Positions 1-7,976 are shown, counted from the first letter of the stretch. The stretch is DNA of 46,811 nucleotides from an uncultured Clostridia bacterium (GCA_937880755.1 CALGRX010000007.1:1-46811), one strand, 5' to 3'. Numbers and translations: made by a program. Notes: generated from the letters alone by a model not told the origin.

Positions 1-113
1 GTGTATTTTTTCGTGTTTATACTTAGTATTTGCCGTGTTTTCCGAGGTTTCTCCCTACCCCGTGGAGTCACCAAACAAAAATACACCTAACTTAGGGTGT
101 ATTTTTTGTTTCT
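1..113. other. edge element: long-range stem competing with a terminator hairpin
   Basis: Bases 1-10 (GTGTATTTTT) are complementary to 79-88 (AAAAATACAC), closing an RNA-like domain. The same right-hand bases also form a hairpin with GGTGTATT just downstream, followed by a T-run near 106-111. On the plus strand the two pairings are mutually exclusive, as in an attenuator or riboswitch expression platform. On the minus strand the segment could instead be a fifth member of the small-RNA array that follows. Strand and family are not resolved, and the element is cut by the window edge. Confidence 0.4.
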
Positions 114-145
114 CGTATCATAACGGGGATTCGAACGAGAGCGTT

Positions 146-290
146 AAAAAATAAAAATCCCCAAGATAACCCTTGGGGCAATGTCGTTCCTCACGACCCG
201 GTGCTAGCATTTCAGCTAGCCTGCATTCCACGCTGAGCGTGGTGGTCTCTCTAGCATTTCGCTGTGTTTCATCCGTATGTCCTAGAGTCA
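146..290 (-). ncRNA. small structured RNA D (orphan)
   Basis: An intergenic transcript is predicted on the minus strand. Its promoter is TTGACA (320-325), 17-bp spacer, TATAGT (297-302), giving a start near 290. The RNA folds into successive hairpins: GUCCU/AGGAC at the 5' end, CCACG/CGUGG, GCUAGC/GCUAGC with a six-base loop, GUCGU/ACGAC, and finally CCCCAAG/CUUGGGG followed by a U-rich tract at 145-157, a standard intrinsic terminator. The phrase GAAAUGCUAG occurs twice. No ORF with a ribosome binding site is visible. I do not recognise the family; raiA and 6S RNAs were considered but cannot be matched by eye. Confidence 0.7.
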
Positions 291-296
291 TCGAGG

Positions 297-325
297 ACTA
301 TACCACATTATAATTAACCTGTCAA
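297..325 (-). promoter_or_regulatory. promoter of small RNA D
   Basis: TTGACA and TATAGT are separated by exactly 17 bp on the minus strand, immediately downstream of the U-run of RNA C, so the two units are independent. Confidence 0.75.
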
Positions 326-344
326 ATAAAAACTAGTTCATTCT

Positions 345-478
345 TAAAAAATCGTCTTAATAGTAATAAACCTTATGACAGCCATACTAAATTTACTCAC
401 CGCTGTCATAAGGCATAAAGAGAAGTAGTAATACTTCTTGGAGTGAGGAGAGCAATCCTCTCCTTGCCCATTACTATC
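345..478 (-). ncRNA. small structured RNA C (orphan)
   Basis: The promoter is TTGCAA (508-513), 17 bp, TATAAT (485-490), with a start near 478. The transcript closes on itself: AUAGUAAU at its 5' end (470-477) pairs with AUUACUAU near its 3' end (360-367). Inside lie a GGAGAG/CUCUCC hairpin, a GAAGUA/UACUUC hairpin, and a perfect 12-bp stem (402-413 with 371-382) with a 19-base loop. A U-run at 346-351 follows the closing stem. The overlapping 68-codon reading frame has no ribosome binding site and is not a gene. Family unknown. Confidence 0.7.
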
Positions 479-484
479 TAGATT

Positions 485-513
485 ATTATACCACGACAAA
501 AATGATTTTGCAA
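485..513 (-). promoter_or_regulatory. promoter of small RNA C
   Basis: TTGCAA and TATAAT are separated by 17 bp on the minus strand; the -35 box abuts the U-run that ends RNA B. Confidence 0.7.
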
Positions 514-514
514 G

Positions 515-651
515 CAAAAAAATAGACGAGTTCGGTGAGTAGTACGTCAAAGCGTACCCCGCCCGTAAATCTACTCGTCTATAATGGTAGAGCCACGCGG
601 GCTAAGAACAAATCCACCCGTTGTCTTCTATCAAGAAGTCCTCTACTAATG
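515..651 (-). ncRNA. small structured RNA B (orphan, two domains)
   Basis: The promoter is TTGTTA (681-686), 17 bp, TATACT (658-663), with a start near 651. The 5' domain is a three-way junction: GUAGAG pairs with CUCUAC and encloses the hairpins CUUCU/AGAAG and CGGG/CCCG. The 3' domain is closed by AUAGACGAGU/ACUCGUCUAU (573-582 with 522-531), contains an inner GUACG/CGUAC hairpin, and runs into U7, so it doubles as terminator. Its layout of closing stem plus inner hairpins resembles RNA C without clear sequence similarity. Family unknown. Confidence 0.7.
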
Positions 652-657
652 TGATAT

Positions 658-686
658 AGTATAATCTGTCAAGGATTATATAACAA
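658..686 (-). promoter_or_regulatory. promoter of small RNA B
   Basis: TTGTTA and TATACT are separated by 17 bp on the minus strand. A TTGACA in the spacer is not correctly spaced from any good -10. Confidence 0.6.
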
Positions 687-734
687 CAAGTTGAAATAAC
701 GACTTAAAATACTAACTAAGTATTATACGCATCC

Positions 735-762
735 AAAAAAAGAAGAAGTAAAAACTTCTTCT
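735..762 (-). terminator. terminator after yerC / RNA A
   Basis: An 8-bp perfect stem (742-749 with 754-761), a four-base loop and seven U residues on the minus strand. Confidence 0.85.
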
Positions 763-834
763 CGAGTGCACTACCGGTCGACTGACGTCCCCGATAACAC
801 CATTTGCCATTATACAAATGGGAGTGCCTACCTT
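735..834 (-). ncRNA. small structured RNA A, or the 3' end of the yerC transcript
   Basis: A promoter TTAACA (864-869), 17 bp, TATTAT (841-846) predicts a start near 834. The transcript has a closing stem CGGUC/GACCG around an inner UCCC/GGGG pairing and a CAUUUG/CAAAUG hairpin, and ends in a perfect GAAGAAGU/ACUUCUUC hairpin (742-761) followed by U7. Because yerC ends only 50 bases upstream without a terminator of its own, this segment could instead be the yerC 3' UTR; the promoter and the closed fold favour a separate RNA. Confidence 0.55.
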
Positions 835-840
835 GACCGA

Positions 841-869
841 ATAATATCATACTTTGTGATTGTTGTTAA
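841..869 (-). promoter_or_regulatory. possible promoter of small RNA A
   Basis: TTAACA (five of six consensus bases) lies 17 bp before TATTAT (five of six) on the minus strand, just after the yerC stop codon. The -35 box is part of a 10-bp palindrome TTGTTAACAA. Confidence 0.5.
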
Positions 870-884
870 CAAAAACGTAGCGCT

Positions 885-1172
885 TTATTCCTCTTGCAGC
901 CTATCCAGCACAATCTTATATCCGCCGTTGCCGTACTCGATGCATTTGTTTACTCTGCTGATAGTAGCCGAACTCATACCGGTGGTAGCGCTGATGTCGT
1001 TGTAATTGGCACCTCCGATGAGCATCTTAGCGGCCTTTAGTCTTTGTGCCATGCCCAAAATTTCGTTGATAGTGCAAGCGTCCTCAAAAAACTTGTAACA
1101 CTCATCCACGCTCTCCAATTTTGTTATAGCCTTAAAAAGTTCATCCACTTCTTGCGTATGCCAACTGCTCAT
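885..1172 (-). CDS. yerC: YerC/YecD-family TrpR-like transcriptional regulator
   Basis: A 95-residue protein of the YerC/YecD branch of the TrpR superfamily, small helical DNA-binding proteins common in Firmicutes whose ligand is not established. The C-terminal half holds the helix-turn-helix (about residues 56-78, NYNDISATTGMSSATISRVN). The N-terminal helices contain the family's typical EVDELFKAITKL and MAQRL segments. Length matches the family. The start is supported by GAGAGG six bases upstream and by a perfect consensus promoter. It is monocistronic, with the arginine operon terminator upstream of its promoter and the small-RNA array downstream. It is not TrpR proper; there is no trp operon here. 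Confidence 0.9.
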   Translation of the reverse strand: MSSWHTQEVDELFKAITKLESVDECYKFFEDACTINEILGMAQRLKAAKMLIGGANYNDISATTGMSSATISRVNKCIEYGNGGYKIVLDRLQEE

Positions 1173-1211
1173 AATTTACCTCTCCAACACTTTAATACTT
1201 TAATTTACTAA

Positions 1212-1240
1212 ATTATAATACACTTTTATTGCGTTGTCAA
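1212..1240 (-). promoter_or_regulatory. consensus promoter of yerC
   Basis: TTGACA (1235-1240), 17-bp spacer, TATAAT (1212-1217): a full sigma-A consensus. The 150 bases between here and the arg terminator are AT-rich and otherwise hold only a copy of the dispersed palindrome at 1351-1366. Confidence 0.85.
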
Positions 1241-1345
1241 GCAAAATATAAAAATCGGTCATCGCCCACATTCTTATCAAAAAAATATTGTATTTAAAAT
1301 AAATAATATCGCCAATCTCAAATATAATAGCAACACTAAAAAGCG

Positions 1346-1371
1346 AAAAACTCGATACGTATCGAGAAATT
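1346..1371. repeat. dispersed palindromic element, copy 1 (intergenic)
   Basis: CTCGATACGTATCGAG (1351-1366) is a perfect 16-bp palindrome preceded by AAAAA. It is one of eight copies of the same element in the window (see findings). Confidence 0.7.
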
Positions 1372-1392
1372 GACTTTCTAACAAAAACTAAA

Positions 1393-1417
1393 CAAAAAAA
1401 CGGGCGTATGCCCGTTT
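1393..1417 (-). terminator. terminator of the arginine operon
   Basis: AAACGGGC/GCCCGTTT with a four-base loop directly overlaps the argF stop codon and is followed by a U-run on the minus strand. Confidence 0.9.
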
Positions 1418-2424
1418 TAATTATTATACAAATCGCAGTCCGTCAAAGTTGCCAGCATAACGGCTTTGATAGTATGCATTCGATTTTCCGCCTCGTCGAA
1501 TACAATCGACCTATCCGACTCAAAGACCTCGTCTGTGACTTCCATACAGTCTATGCCGAATTTGTCAAATATCTCTTTGCCTATCTTGGTATTGATGTCG
1601 TGGAACGCAGGCAAACAATGCATAAATTTACACTTATCGCCCGCGTTGTTCATTACGTCCATAGTTACTCTATATGGACTTAAGTCGGCTATACGCTTTG
1701 CCCAAACCTCGTCGGGCTCGCCCATAGACACCCACACGTCGGTATATATCACGTCGGCGTTCGCCGTTGCCTTGGTCACGTCGCTCTCCAACTCTATGAT
1801 TGCTCCGCTTGTATTTGCAATTCGACGGCATTGCTCTACCAAGTCGGCATTGGGGAAATATTGCTTAGGTGCACACGCGACGAAATGCATTCCCATTTTT
1901 GCGCAACCCACCATCAGCGAGTTGCCCATATTATAACGGCTATCGCCCATATATACCAACTTTTTACCTTTCAGCTGTCCGCAATGCTCATTGATTGTAA
2001 GGAAGTCGGCAAGAATTTGCGTAGGGTGAAACTCATTGGTAAGTCCGTTCCACACGGGCACTCCCGCATATTCGGCAATTTCTTCGACTATACTTTGTCC
2101 ATAGCCGCGATACTCTATGCCGTCGAACATTCTACCAAGCACTCGAGCCGTATCCGCTATACTTTCCTTTTTGCCTATTTGCGAGCCTTGCGGGTCAAGA
2201 TAGACGGGGTGCATACCCAAGTCGGCAGCCGCCACCTCAAATGCGCATCTCGTCCTCGTACTCGTTTTTTCAAATATCAACGCAACACTCTTACCTCCAC
2301 AATATCTATGAGGTACGCCTTGCTTTTTCATAGTTTTGAGTTTGCTTGCCAAATCAATCAGCCCTTCGATCTCTTGAGCAGTAAAGTCCAACAACTTCAA
2401 AAAGTTTTTCCCTTTCAAGTTCAT
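1417..2424 (-). CDS. argF: ornithine carbamoyltransferase
   Basis: Catalyses ornithine + carbamoyl phosphate to citrulline in the cytosol. The 335-residue protein has the carbamoyl-phosphate motif STRTR at 55-59, HPTQ at 133-136, the ornithine-loop SMG at 233-235, and HCLP at 269-272, all intact, and normal length. SMG and the order of domains distinguish it from aspartate carbamoyltransferase. It is the last gene of the arg operon, one base after argD's stop, with a GGGGG-rich ribosome binding site. Biosynthetic (argF) rather than arcB is inferred from the operon; arcA and arcC are absent. Confidence 0.96.
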   Translation of the reverse strand: MNLKGKNFLKLLDFTAQEIEGLIDLASKLKTMKKQGVPHRYCGGKSVALIFEKTSTRTRCAFEVAAADLGMHPVYLDPQGSQIGKKESIADTARVLGRMFDGIEYRGYGQSIVEEIAEYAGVPVWNGLTNEFHPTQILADFLTINEHCGQLKGKKLVYMGDSRYNMGNSLMVGCAKMGMHFVACAPKQYFPNADLVEQCRRIANTSGAIIELESDVTKATANADVIYTDVWVSMGEPDEVWAKRIADLSPYRVTMDVMNNAGDKCKFMHCLPAFHDINTKIGKEIFDKFGIDCMEVTDEVFESDRSIVFDEAENRMHTIKAVMLATLTDCDLYNN

Positions 2425-2425
2425 A

Positions 2426-3589
2426 TTATTCCCCCACTATTTCCAATAAAATATTCAGCGCTTCGTCAAGCAATTCTTGCTCGATATCGAGTGCAGGCAA
2501 CAGTCGTACCTTATCTTTTGCGGTTAGACAAAGCACCCCTCTTTCCAAGCATTTTTCCACCACTTCACGAGCCGGTTTGTCAATCTTAATTCCTATCATC
2601 AAGCCCATACCGCTCACACTCTCGACTCCTTTGGCATTTTGCAATTTTTCCCACACGTATCGACTTTTTTGCCTTACTTGCCGCAATAGGTCGTCGTCTA
2701 TTCTTTTCAAAATCGACAATGCACCCGCGCAAGCTATAGGGTTGCCACCAAAGGTTGAGCCGTGCTCGCCGTGGCCAAGCACGTCCGCCACTTTGTCGCC
2801 CAGCATAGTCGCACCTATAGGCAGTCCTCCGCCAAGACCTTTGGCTGTCGAAACAACGTCGGGCTCGATACCGTATTCCATATATGCGTAGAGTCGTCCG
2901 CTTCTACCATTGCCCGTCTGCACCTCGTCAACCATCAAGACTATATCGTTGTCTTTAGCAATCTTTTCCACACCTAGCACGTAGTCTTTTTCTAGGCGGT
3001 TCACGCCTCCTTCGCCTTGTACTATCTCTATCAAAATGCCTGCGACTTTGTTATCTTTTACGCATTTGTTCAACGCATCCAAGTCGCCCGCGTCGGTATG
3101 CAAAAAACCTCCTGTTAGCGGCTTAAACAATTGATGATAATGCTCTTGTCCCGTTGCCGCGAGAGTCGTCAAAGTCCTACCGTGAAAAGAGTTGTTGAGG
3201 GTAACGATATTGCAGTAATCGTCGCCCTTTTTGTTTTGGCTATACTTTCTTGCAACCTTGATTGCGCACTCGTTGGCTTCTGCTCCCGAATTGCTAAAGA
3301 ACACCTTTTTCATATCGGTTTTTTGGCATAAAAGTCGTGCCAAATCTGCGCAAGGTTTGGTATAATAAAGGTTGGAGGTATGTTGAAAACGAGCAAGTTG
3401 TTCCGTCACCGCTTTTATCCACTCGTCGTCGCAATATCCAAATGCGGTTACACCTATGCCACTACCCAAATCGATATATCTCTTACCCGTCTCGTCCCAT
3501 ACTTCGCTTCCCTTTCCTCTGCATATCTCTATGCCAAAACGGTTGTAGGTATTGGCAACGAACTCTTTGTCAATTTGTTTCGTATTCAT
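2426..3589 (-). CDS. argD: acetylornithine aminotransferase
   Basis: A PLP-dependent class-III aminotransferase converting N-acetylglutamate semialdehyde to N-acetylornithine. The 387-residue protein shows the PLP-phosphate segment SNSGAEANE (99-107), FHGRT (135-139), the cofactor Asp in VDEVQTG (220-226) and the Schiff-base lysine K250 in STAKGLGGGLP. Length is that of bacterial ArgD. Its start overlaps the argB stop (ATGA), so translation is likely coupled. A copy of the dispersed palindrome lies inside the gene at 2645-2670, encoding a surface-type segment (KSRYVWEK). Confidence 0.96.
   Translation of the reverse strand: MNTKQIDKEFVANTYNRFGIEICRGKGSEVWDETGKRYIDLGSGIGVTAFGYCDDEWIKAVTEQLARFQHTSNLYYTKPCADLARLLCQKTDMKKVFFSNSGAEANECAIKVARKYSQNKKGDDYCNIVTLNNSFHGRTLTTLAATGQEHYHQLFKPLTGGFLHTDAGDLDALNKCVKDNKVAGILIEIVQGEGGVNRLEKDYVLGVEKIAKDNDIVLMVDEVQTGNGRSGRLYAYMEYGIEPDVVSTAKGLGGGLPIGATMLGDKVADVLGHGEHGSTFGGNPIACAGALSILKRIDDDLLRQVRQKSRYVWEKLQNAKGVESVSGMGLMIGIKIDKPAREVVEKCLERGVLCLTAKDKVRLLPALDIEQELLDEALNILLEIVGE
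2645..2670. repeat. dispersed palindromic element, copy 2 (inside argD)
   Basis: The core ACACGTATCGAC (2653-2664) is flanked by T-tracts on both sides. Read along the gene it is AAAAAAGTCGATACGTGT followed by GGGAAAAA. It is in frame and disrupts nothing. Confidence 0.65.
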
Positions 3590-4458
3590 TGGTTATCTCC
3601 CATCACCATCGTCCCCGCGCCCTCGTTGGTAAGCATCTCCATGAGAATGGCGTGTTCTACTCTTCCGTCCATAATAATGACCTTGTGCACTCCTCTATTG
3701 ATTGCTTCGATGCAACAATCAACCTTAGGTATCATTCCACCCGTTATGACGCCTTCTATGAATAGCCGTTTTGCTTCCGCAATAGTTATAGAAGAAATCA
3801 ACGTCGACACGTCGTCCTTATCTCTCAATATTCCCGCAACGTCTGTCATCATAACCAATCTTTCGGCGCCCAAAGCTCCTGCGATATACGCTGCCGCGGT
3901 ATCTCCGTTGATATTATACGTGTTGCCGTCCTTGTCGCAACCCAAAGTAGAAATCACGGGTATATAGCCTTTTTCGAGCAAGTCGAGTACGGGGGCAATA
4001 TTGACGTTGGCAACTCTGCCCACGTAGCCCAACTTTTCATCCTTTTGTTTGGCTTCGATAAGTCTGCCGTCCATTCCGCTTATGCCCATAGCTTTGCCAC
4101 CCTTCATCTCTATCAGGTTGACCAAAGTCTTATTGATTTTGCCTGCCAAGACCATCTGCACGATATCCACAGTCTCCTTATCGGTGACTCTCAATCCATC
4201 TACGAATTCGGCTTTTTTGCCAAGTTTTTGCATGGTCTCGCTTATCTCCGGTCCGCCCCCGTGCACCAACACTACCTTGACTCCTACCAACCACAACAAC
4301 ACTATATCTTCCATTACCTGTTGCTTTAGCACGTCGGAAGTCATGGCGTTGCCGCCATATTTGACTACTATTATTTTTCCGTTATATTTTTTGATATAAG
4401 GCAAAGCTTGCGTCAATACTCTTGCCCTTTGTACATTAGAAAAGTTATCCATATTCAC
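3586..4458 (-). CDS. argB: N-acetylglutamate kinase
   Basis: Phosphorylates N-acetylglutamate at its gamma-carboxyl. The 290-residue amino-acid-kinase-fold protein has VKYGGNAM near residue 35 and VHGGGPEI near 65 (glycine loops binding ATP and acetylglutamate), NINGDTAAAYIAGAL around 185, and the C-terminal GGMIPKVDCCIEAI segment. The N-terminal helix preceding the fold (residues 1-20) is the type associated with arginine-sensitive hexameric enzymes, so feedback inhibition is plausible but not shown. It begins one base after argJ, with GAGGTGAA as ribosome binding site. Confidence 0.96.
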   Translation of the reverse strand: MNMDNFSNVQRARVLTQALPYIKKYNGKIIVVKYGGNAMTSDVLKQQVMEDIVLLWLVGVKVVLVHGGGPEISETMQKLGKKAEFVDGLRVTDKETVDIVQMVLAGKINKTLVNLIEMKGGKAMGISGMDGRLIEAKQKDEKLGYVGRVANVNIAPVLDLLEKGYIPVISTLGCDKDGNTYNINGDTAAAYIAGALGAERLVMMTDVAGILRDKDDVSTLISSITIAEAKRLFIEGVITGGMIPKVDCCIEAINRGVHKVIIMDGRVEHAILMEMLTNEGAGTMVMGDNQ

Positions 4459-4459
4459 C

Positions 4460-5674
4460 TCAAGTACGATAATCTCCGTTGATTTTTACGTAATCATAGG
4501 TCAAGTCGCATCCCCAAGCCGTTGCGCCGTATACACCTTGATTTAACTCAACCTTTATCAATACTTCTTTTTCGCTCAAGACTTGCTTGGCTATTTCTTC
4601 CGAAAATTCTATACCCGCTCCGTCCTTACAAACCTCAACGCTTCCGGCGCAACTCTCAAACGCTACGTCAATCTTGTTGACGTCCACGTCCGCTCCGCTA
4701 TAACCTATAGCGCACAACACTCTGCCCCAATTGGCGTCCGCACCAAACATAGCCGCTTTGAGTAGAGATGAGGTAATGACGCTCTTCGCCACCGTTTTTG
4801 CCGTTTGCTCGTCCTTTGCACCACATACAACGCATTCAAGTAGTTTCGTTGCACCTTCGCCGTCGCCGGCTATCATACGACACAGCGCAACGGTTACACT
4901 GTTGAGAGCCTTGACAAATACTTCAAAATTGCCGTCTTCTTGCTCAATCGGTTCGTTACCCGCAAGCCCGTTGGCAAGCACCGTCACCATATCGTTGGTA
5001 GAGGTATCACCGTCTACGCTCACCATATTGAAAGTATTGACAATATCGCCACTCAACGCTTTTTGCAACATTTTGCTACTTATTGCAACGTCGGTAGTTA
5101 TAAACACCAACATAGTCGCCATATTAGGGTGTATCATACCGCTACCTTTAGCCATACCGCCGATGCGACAGCTTTTGCCATTCAATTCAAATTCCACAGC
5201 TACTTGCTTGTCCACCGTGTCCGTAGTCATTATTGCTTCGGCAGCGTCATTGTTACCGTTATAAGACAAAGCTTGTTTCAATTTTGGCATGCCGTTTTTG
5301 ATAGGCGTCAAGTCGAGTGGCTGACCGATAACTCCCGTAGATGCAACGACAACGTCGTTTTCTTTGATACTCAAAGTCTCGGCTACAGCTTTACTCATCT
5401 CATCTGCGATATACTCGCCGTCCGAATTACAAGTGTTGGCGTTACCGCTATTGCAAATTATTGCTTGCGCCACACCGTCCGCCACGTGCTTCTTTGTAAC
5501 GACAATAGGCGCGCCCTTGACGAGATTGGTGGTATAAACACACGCCACGTTGCATTCTACGTCGCTAACGATGAGCGCCAAATCCTTTTTGCTTTTGTTT
5601 TTTCTGATTCCGCAATGTACTCCGCTTGCCTTGAAGCCTTGCGCAGCACACACACCGCCTTGTACTACTTTCAT
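4460..5674 (-). CDS. argJ: ornithine acetyltransferase (ArgJ)
   Basis: Transfers the acetyl group from N-acetylornithine to glutamate, closing the acetyl cycle, and in bifunctional forms also uses acetyl-CoA. The 404-residue Ntn-type precursor is expected to self-cleave in HPNMATML between A186 and T187; the new N-terminal Thr187 is the nucleophile. STGVIG (112-117) contributes the oxyanion hole. The presence of argJ explains the lack of argE in the operon; whether it replaces argA cannot be told from sequence. Ribosome binding site AAGAGG; tight spacing to argC upstream and argB downstream. Confidence 0.96.
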   Translation of the reverse strand: MKVVQGGVCAAQGFKASGVHCGIRKNKSKKDLALIVSDVECNVACVYTTNLVKGAPIVVTKKHVADGVAQAIICNSGNANTCNSDGEYIADEMSKAVAETLSIKENDVVVASTGVIGQPLDLTPIKNGMPKLKQALSYNGNNDAAEAIMTTDTVDKQVAVEFELNGKSCRIGGMAKGSGMIHPNMATMLVFITTDVAISSKMLQKALSGDIVNTFNMVSVDGDTSTNDMVTVLANGLAGNEPIEQEDGNFEVFVKALNSVTVALCRMIAGDGEGATKLLECVVCGAKDEQTAKTVAKSVITSSLLKAAMFGADANWGRVLCAIGYSGADVDVNKIDVAFESCAGSVEVCKDGAGIEFSEEIAKQVLSEKEVLIKVELNQGVYGATAWGCDLTYDYVKINGDYRT

Positions 5675-5676
5675 AT

Positions 5677-6603
5677 TTACCTCTTAATTATCAATCCTTT
5701 TGTTATATCTTGTCCCAACACTATGTTAAGATTTTCTATCGCCGAACCCGACGCGCCCTTTCCAAGGTTGTCATATAGAGCAATCAGCGAAACTCTCTCT
5801 TCGTTGCCTGCAACCGACACGAGCATGTTATCCGCTCCCGACAGTTTGTTGGCGTATATAAAGCCTCCGTCCGACATATCGTCGCAAAAGCTTACCAGCC
5901 CTTGCGAATACGTCTTTCGATATACTTGTTTTATCTCGTTGACGCTTGCTTTTATATCTTTTGCAAATAGCGGCACACACACTTCCATACCACTATAAAA
6001 AGGAGCTACGATAGGATAAAATGACGGCGAAAACTCGATACGTGTCACGCTTTTCATCTCTTTGAGATGTTTGTGCGACTGACTCAAAGCGTATTGGGCA
6101 GGAGAACTCATCAACGTACTATCGTCCCCGCTTTCATACTGCTCAATCATCTTTTTGCCTCCGCCCGAATAACCCGTAACAGACCAACACGTCAGAGCAA
6201 TACTCTTGTCTAAGATTCCCGCGTCGACGAGCGGTTTGACCAAGGCGATAAAACCACTTGCGTGACAACCTGGATTAGCTATTCTTTTGCTATTAGCGAT
6301 GGCATCTATTCCCGTCAATTCCGCAAACCCGTACGTCCAACCTTCGGCAGTTCTATGAGCGGTAGACGTATCTATCACCACTACGTCGGGATTGTCAATC
6401 ATACCTACCGCTTCTTGTGCCGCCGCATCGGGCAAGCACAAAATTGCCACGTCACAATTATTGAGCGCATTTTTTCTCTCTTGGGCGTCTTTGCGCTTGT
6501 CTTCATCAAGCACAATCAACTCAACGTCGTCTCTCATAGATAATCTATCGACTATTCTCAACCCGGTCGTACCTGCGCTACCGTCAATAAAAACTTTTTT
6601 CAT
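5677..6603 (-). CDS. argC: N-acetyl-gamma-glutamyl-phosphate reductase
   Basis: NADPH-dependent reduction of acetylglutamyl phosphate to the semialdehyde. The protein is 308 residues long with an N-terminal Rossmann motif GSAGTTGLR (8-16) and the catalytic cysteine C113 in NPGCHASGF. The short GSAGTTG form and length point to the type-2 ArgC branch rather than the ~345-residue type common in Bacillus. It follows argH with only a few overlapping or adjacent bases. A reversed copy of the dispersed palindrome lies at 6027-6054 and encodes SVTRIEFS. Confidence 0.95.
   Translation of the reverse strand: MKKVFIDGSAGTTGLRIVDRLSMRDDVELIVLDEDKRKDAQERKNALNNCDVAILCLPDAAAQEAVGMIDNPDVVVIDTSTAHRTAEGWTYGFAELTGIDAIANSKRIANPGCHASGFIALVKPLVDAGILDKSIALTCWSVTGYSGGGKKMIEQYESGDDSTLMSSPAQYALSQSHKHLKEMKSVTRIEFSPSFYPIVAPFYSGMEVCVPLFAKDIKASVNEIKQVYRKTYSQGLVSFCDDMSDGGFIYANKLSGADNMLVSVAGNEERVSLIALYDNLGKGASGSAIENLNIVLGQDITKGLIIKR
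6027..6054. repeat. dispersed palindromic element, copy 3 (inside argC)
   Basis: AAAACTCGATACGTGT (6030-6045) followed by CACGC. Relative to the host gene it is inverted compared with the copies in argD and alr. Confidence 0.5.
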
Positions 6604-7976
6604 AATCCTATTGTTCCTTTGACGAAAGCAAGTTGCTTTTGCACCGAAGTCAAGCTCGTTCCACCCTCGGAAGTGCGTTTTTCTACGCAGTTTTTTAGAT
6701 CTATCGCTTGATACAAATCGCTATCGAATACGTCGCTATGCGCCTTATACTCGTCAAGGCTCAACTCCTCGAGAGTCTTGCCCTTGCCTATGCACTCAGC
6801 CACGATTTGACCGGAGATTTTGTAGGCTTCTCTAAACGGCACTCCCTTTTTGGTCATATAATCGGCTAGGTCGGTTGCATTGATAAATCCACCCGCAGCC
6901 GCCTTTTTCATTTTGTCGGGCTTGGTGGTCATAGTGGCTATCATGGGAGCCGTCACGTCTAGACACTTTGCAAGGGTATCGATTGCGTCGAAGACGCTTT
7001 CCTTATCCTCTTGCATATCCTTGTTGTAAGCGAGCGGAAGTCCTTTGAGCATAGTCAACAGCGCCATCAAATCGCCGTACACTCTACCCGTCTTGCCTCT
7101 TACCAATTCCGCCATATCGCTATTCTTCTTTTGCGGCATAATCGACGAGCCCGTCGTATAGGCATCGCTTAGCTCGACAAATCCAAACTCAAGGCTAGTC
7201 CACAGCACTAACTCTTCGCACAATCTCGACAGATGCATCATAGTGATGGCGCAAGCGCTGACGATTTCTAGACAAAAATCTCTATCGGACACGCCGTCCA
7301 TTGAGTTTTTGCACACGCTATCGAAACCAAGTCTCTTAGCTTCAAAGGCTCTATCGGTGTCGTAGGTCGTTCCCGCCAAAGCGCAACTGCCTATAGGCGA
7401 GACGTTGAGCCTTTTTGCTCCGTCGTCAAACCTTCCCAAATCTCTAAGTAGCATCATGCAATAAGCTAGCAAGTGATGCGCCATAGTCACTGGTTGCGCC
7501 CTTTGCAAGTGTGTATATCCCGGCATAATGCTATCTTGGTTCTTTTCGGCTTGTTCGACAAGTGCCGATATGAGCTTTTTGATTTTGCTCGTCAGCTCTC
7601 CCACGCACTCTCTCACGTACATTCTCATATCCAACGCGACTTGGTCGTTTCTGCTACGCGCGGTATGGAGTTTTTTGCCCACGTCGCCTACTCTTTGGGT
7701 AAGGACTTGTTCTATGAACATGTGCACGTCCTCACAAGATAGGTCAAAATCAAGCTTACCGTTGTCAATATCTTCGACAATACCCGCCAAGCCGTCTACC
7801 AAAATATCTGCTTCGGCTTGCGTGATAATACCTTGCTTGCCGAGCATTGCGGCGTGCGCCATACTGCCGGCAATATCTTGCTTGTACATTCTGCTGTCAA
7901 AAGCTATCGAAGAATTGAAGTCATCGGCTATCTTATCCGTCATTCCGCTAGTTCTGCCCGCCCAAAGTTTTGCCAT
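6600..7976 (-). CDS. argH: argininosuccinate lyase
   Basis: Cleaves argininosuccinate to arginine and fumarate, the final step. The protein is 458 residues long from the ATG at 7976, which has AGGAGAG five bases upstream; a longer frame opening at a TTG at 7997 would consume that ribosome binding site. Family signatures are present: WAGR near the N terminus, TARSRNDQ, GYTHLQRAQP and the catalytic serine loop GSSIMPQKKN, typical of the aspartase/fumarase superfamily. Preceded by an intercistronic hairpin (7998-8022) after argG. Confidence 0.96.
   Translation of the reverse strand: MAKLWAGRTSGMTDKIADDFNSSIAFDSRMYKQDIAGSMAHAAMLGKQGIITQAEADILVDGLAGIVEDIDNGKLDFDLSCEDVHMFIEQVLTQRVGDVGKKLHTARSRNDQVALDMRMYVRECVGELTSKIKKLISALVEQAEKNQDSIMPGYTHLQRAQPVTMAHHLLAYCMMLLRDLGRFDDGAKRLNVSPIGSCALAGTTYDTDRAFEAKRLGFDSVCKNSMDGVSDRDFCLEIVSACAITMMHLSRLCEELVLWTSLEFGFVELSDAYTTGSSIMPQKKNSDMAELVRGKTGRVYGDLMALLTMLKGLPLAYNKDMQEDKESVFDAIDTLAKCLDVTAPMIATMTTKPDKMKKAAAGGFINATDLADYMTKKGVPFREAYKISGQIVAECIGKGKTLEELSLDEYKAHSDVFDSDLYQAIDLKNCVEKRTSEGGTSLTSVQKQLAFVKGTIGL

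Noticed and set aside
121..145. tRNA T-loop-like string (GTTCGAATC on the minus strand)
   Set aside because: The flanking bases cannot form a 5-bp T stem, and no acceptor, anticodon or D arm can be built around it.
344..550. 68-codon frame on the minus strand over RNA C
   Set aside because: No ribosome binding site; it runs across the promoter and a perfect 12-bp stem of the structured RNA.
1831..2589. Long plus-strand frames opposite the arg genes (also 4940-5998)
   Set aside because: They are shadows of argF/argD and argJ/argC, which have complete family motifs; the plus-strand translations match nothing and lack ribosome binding sites.
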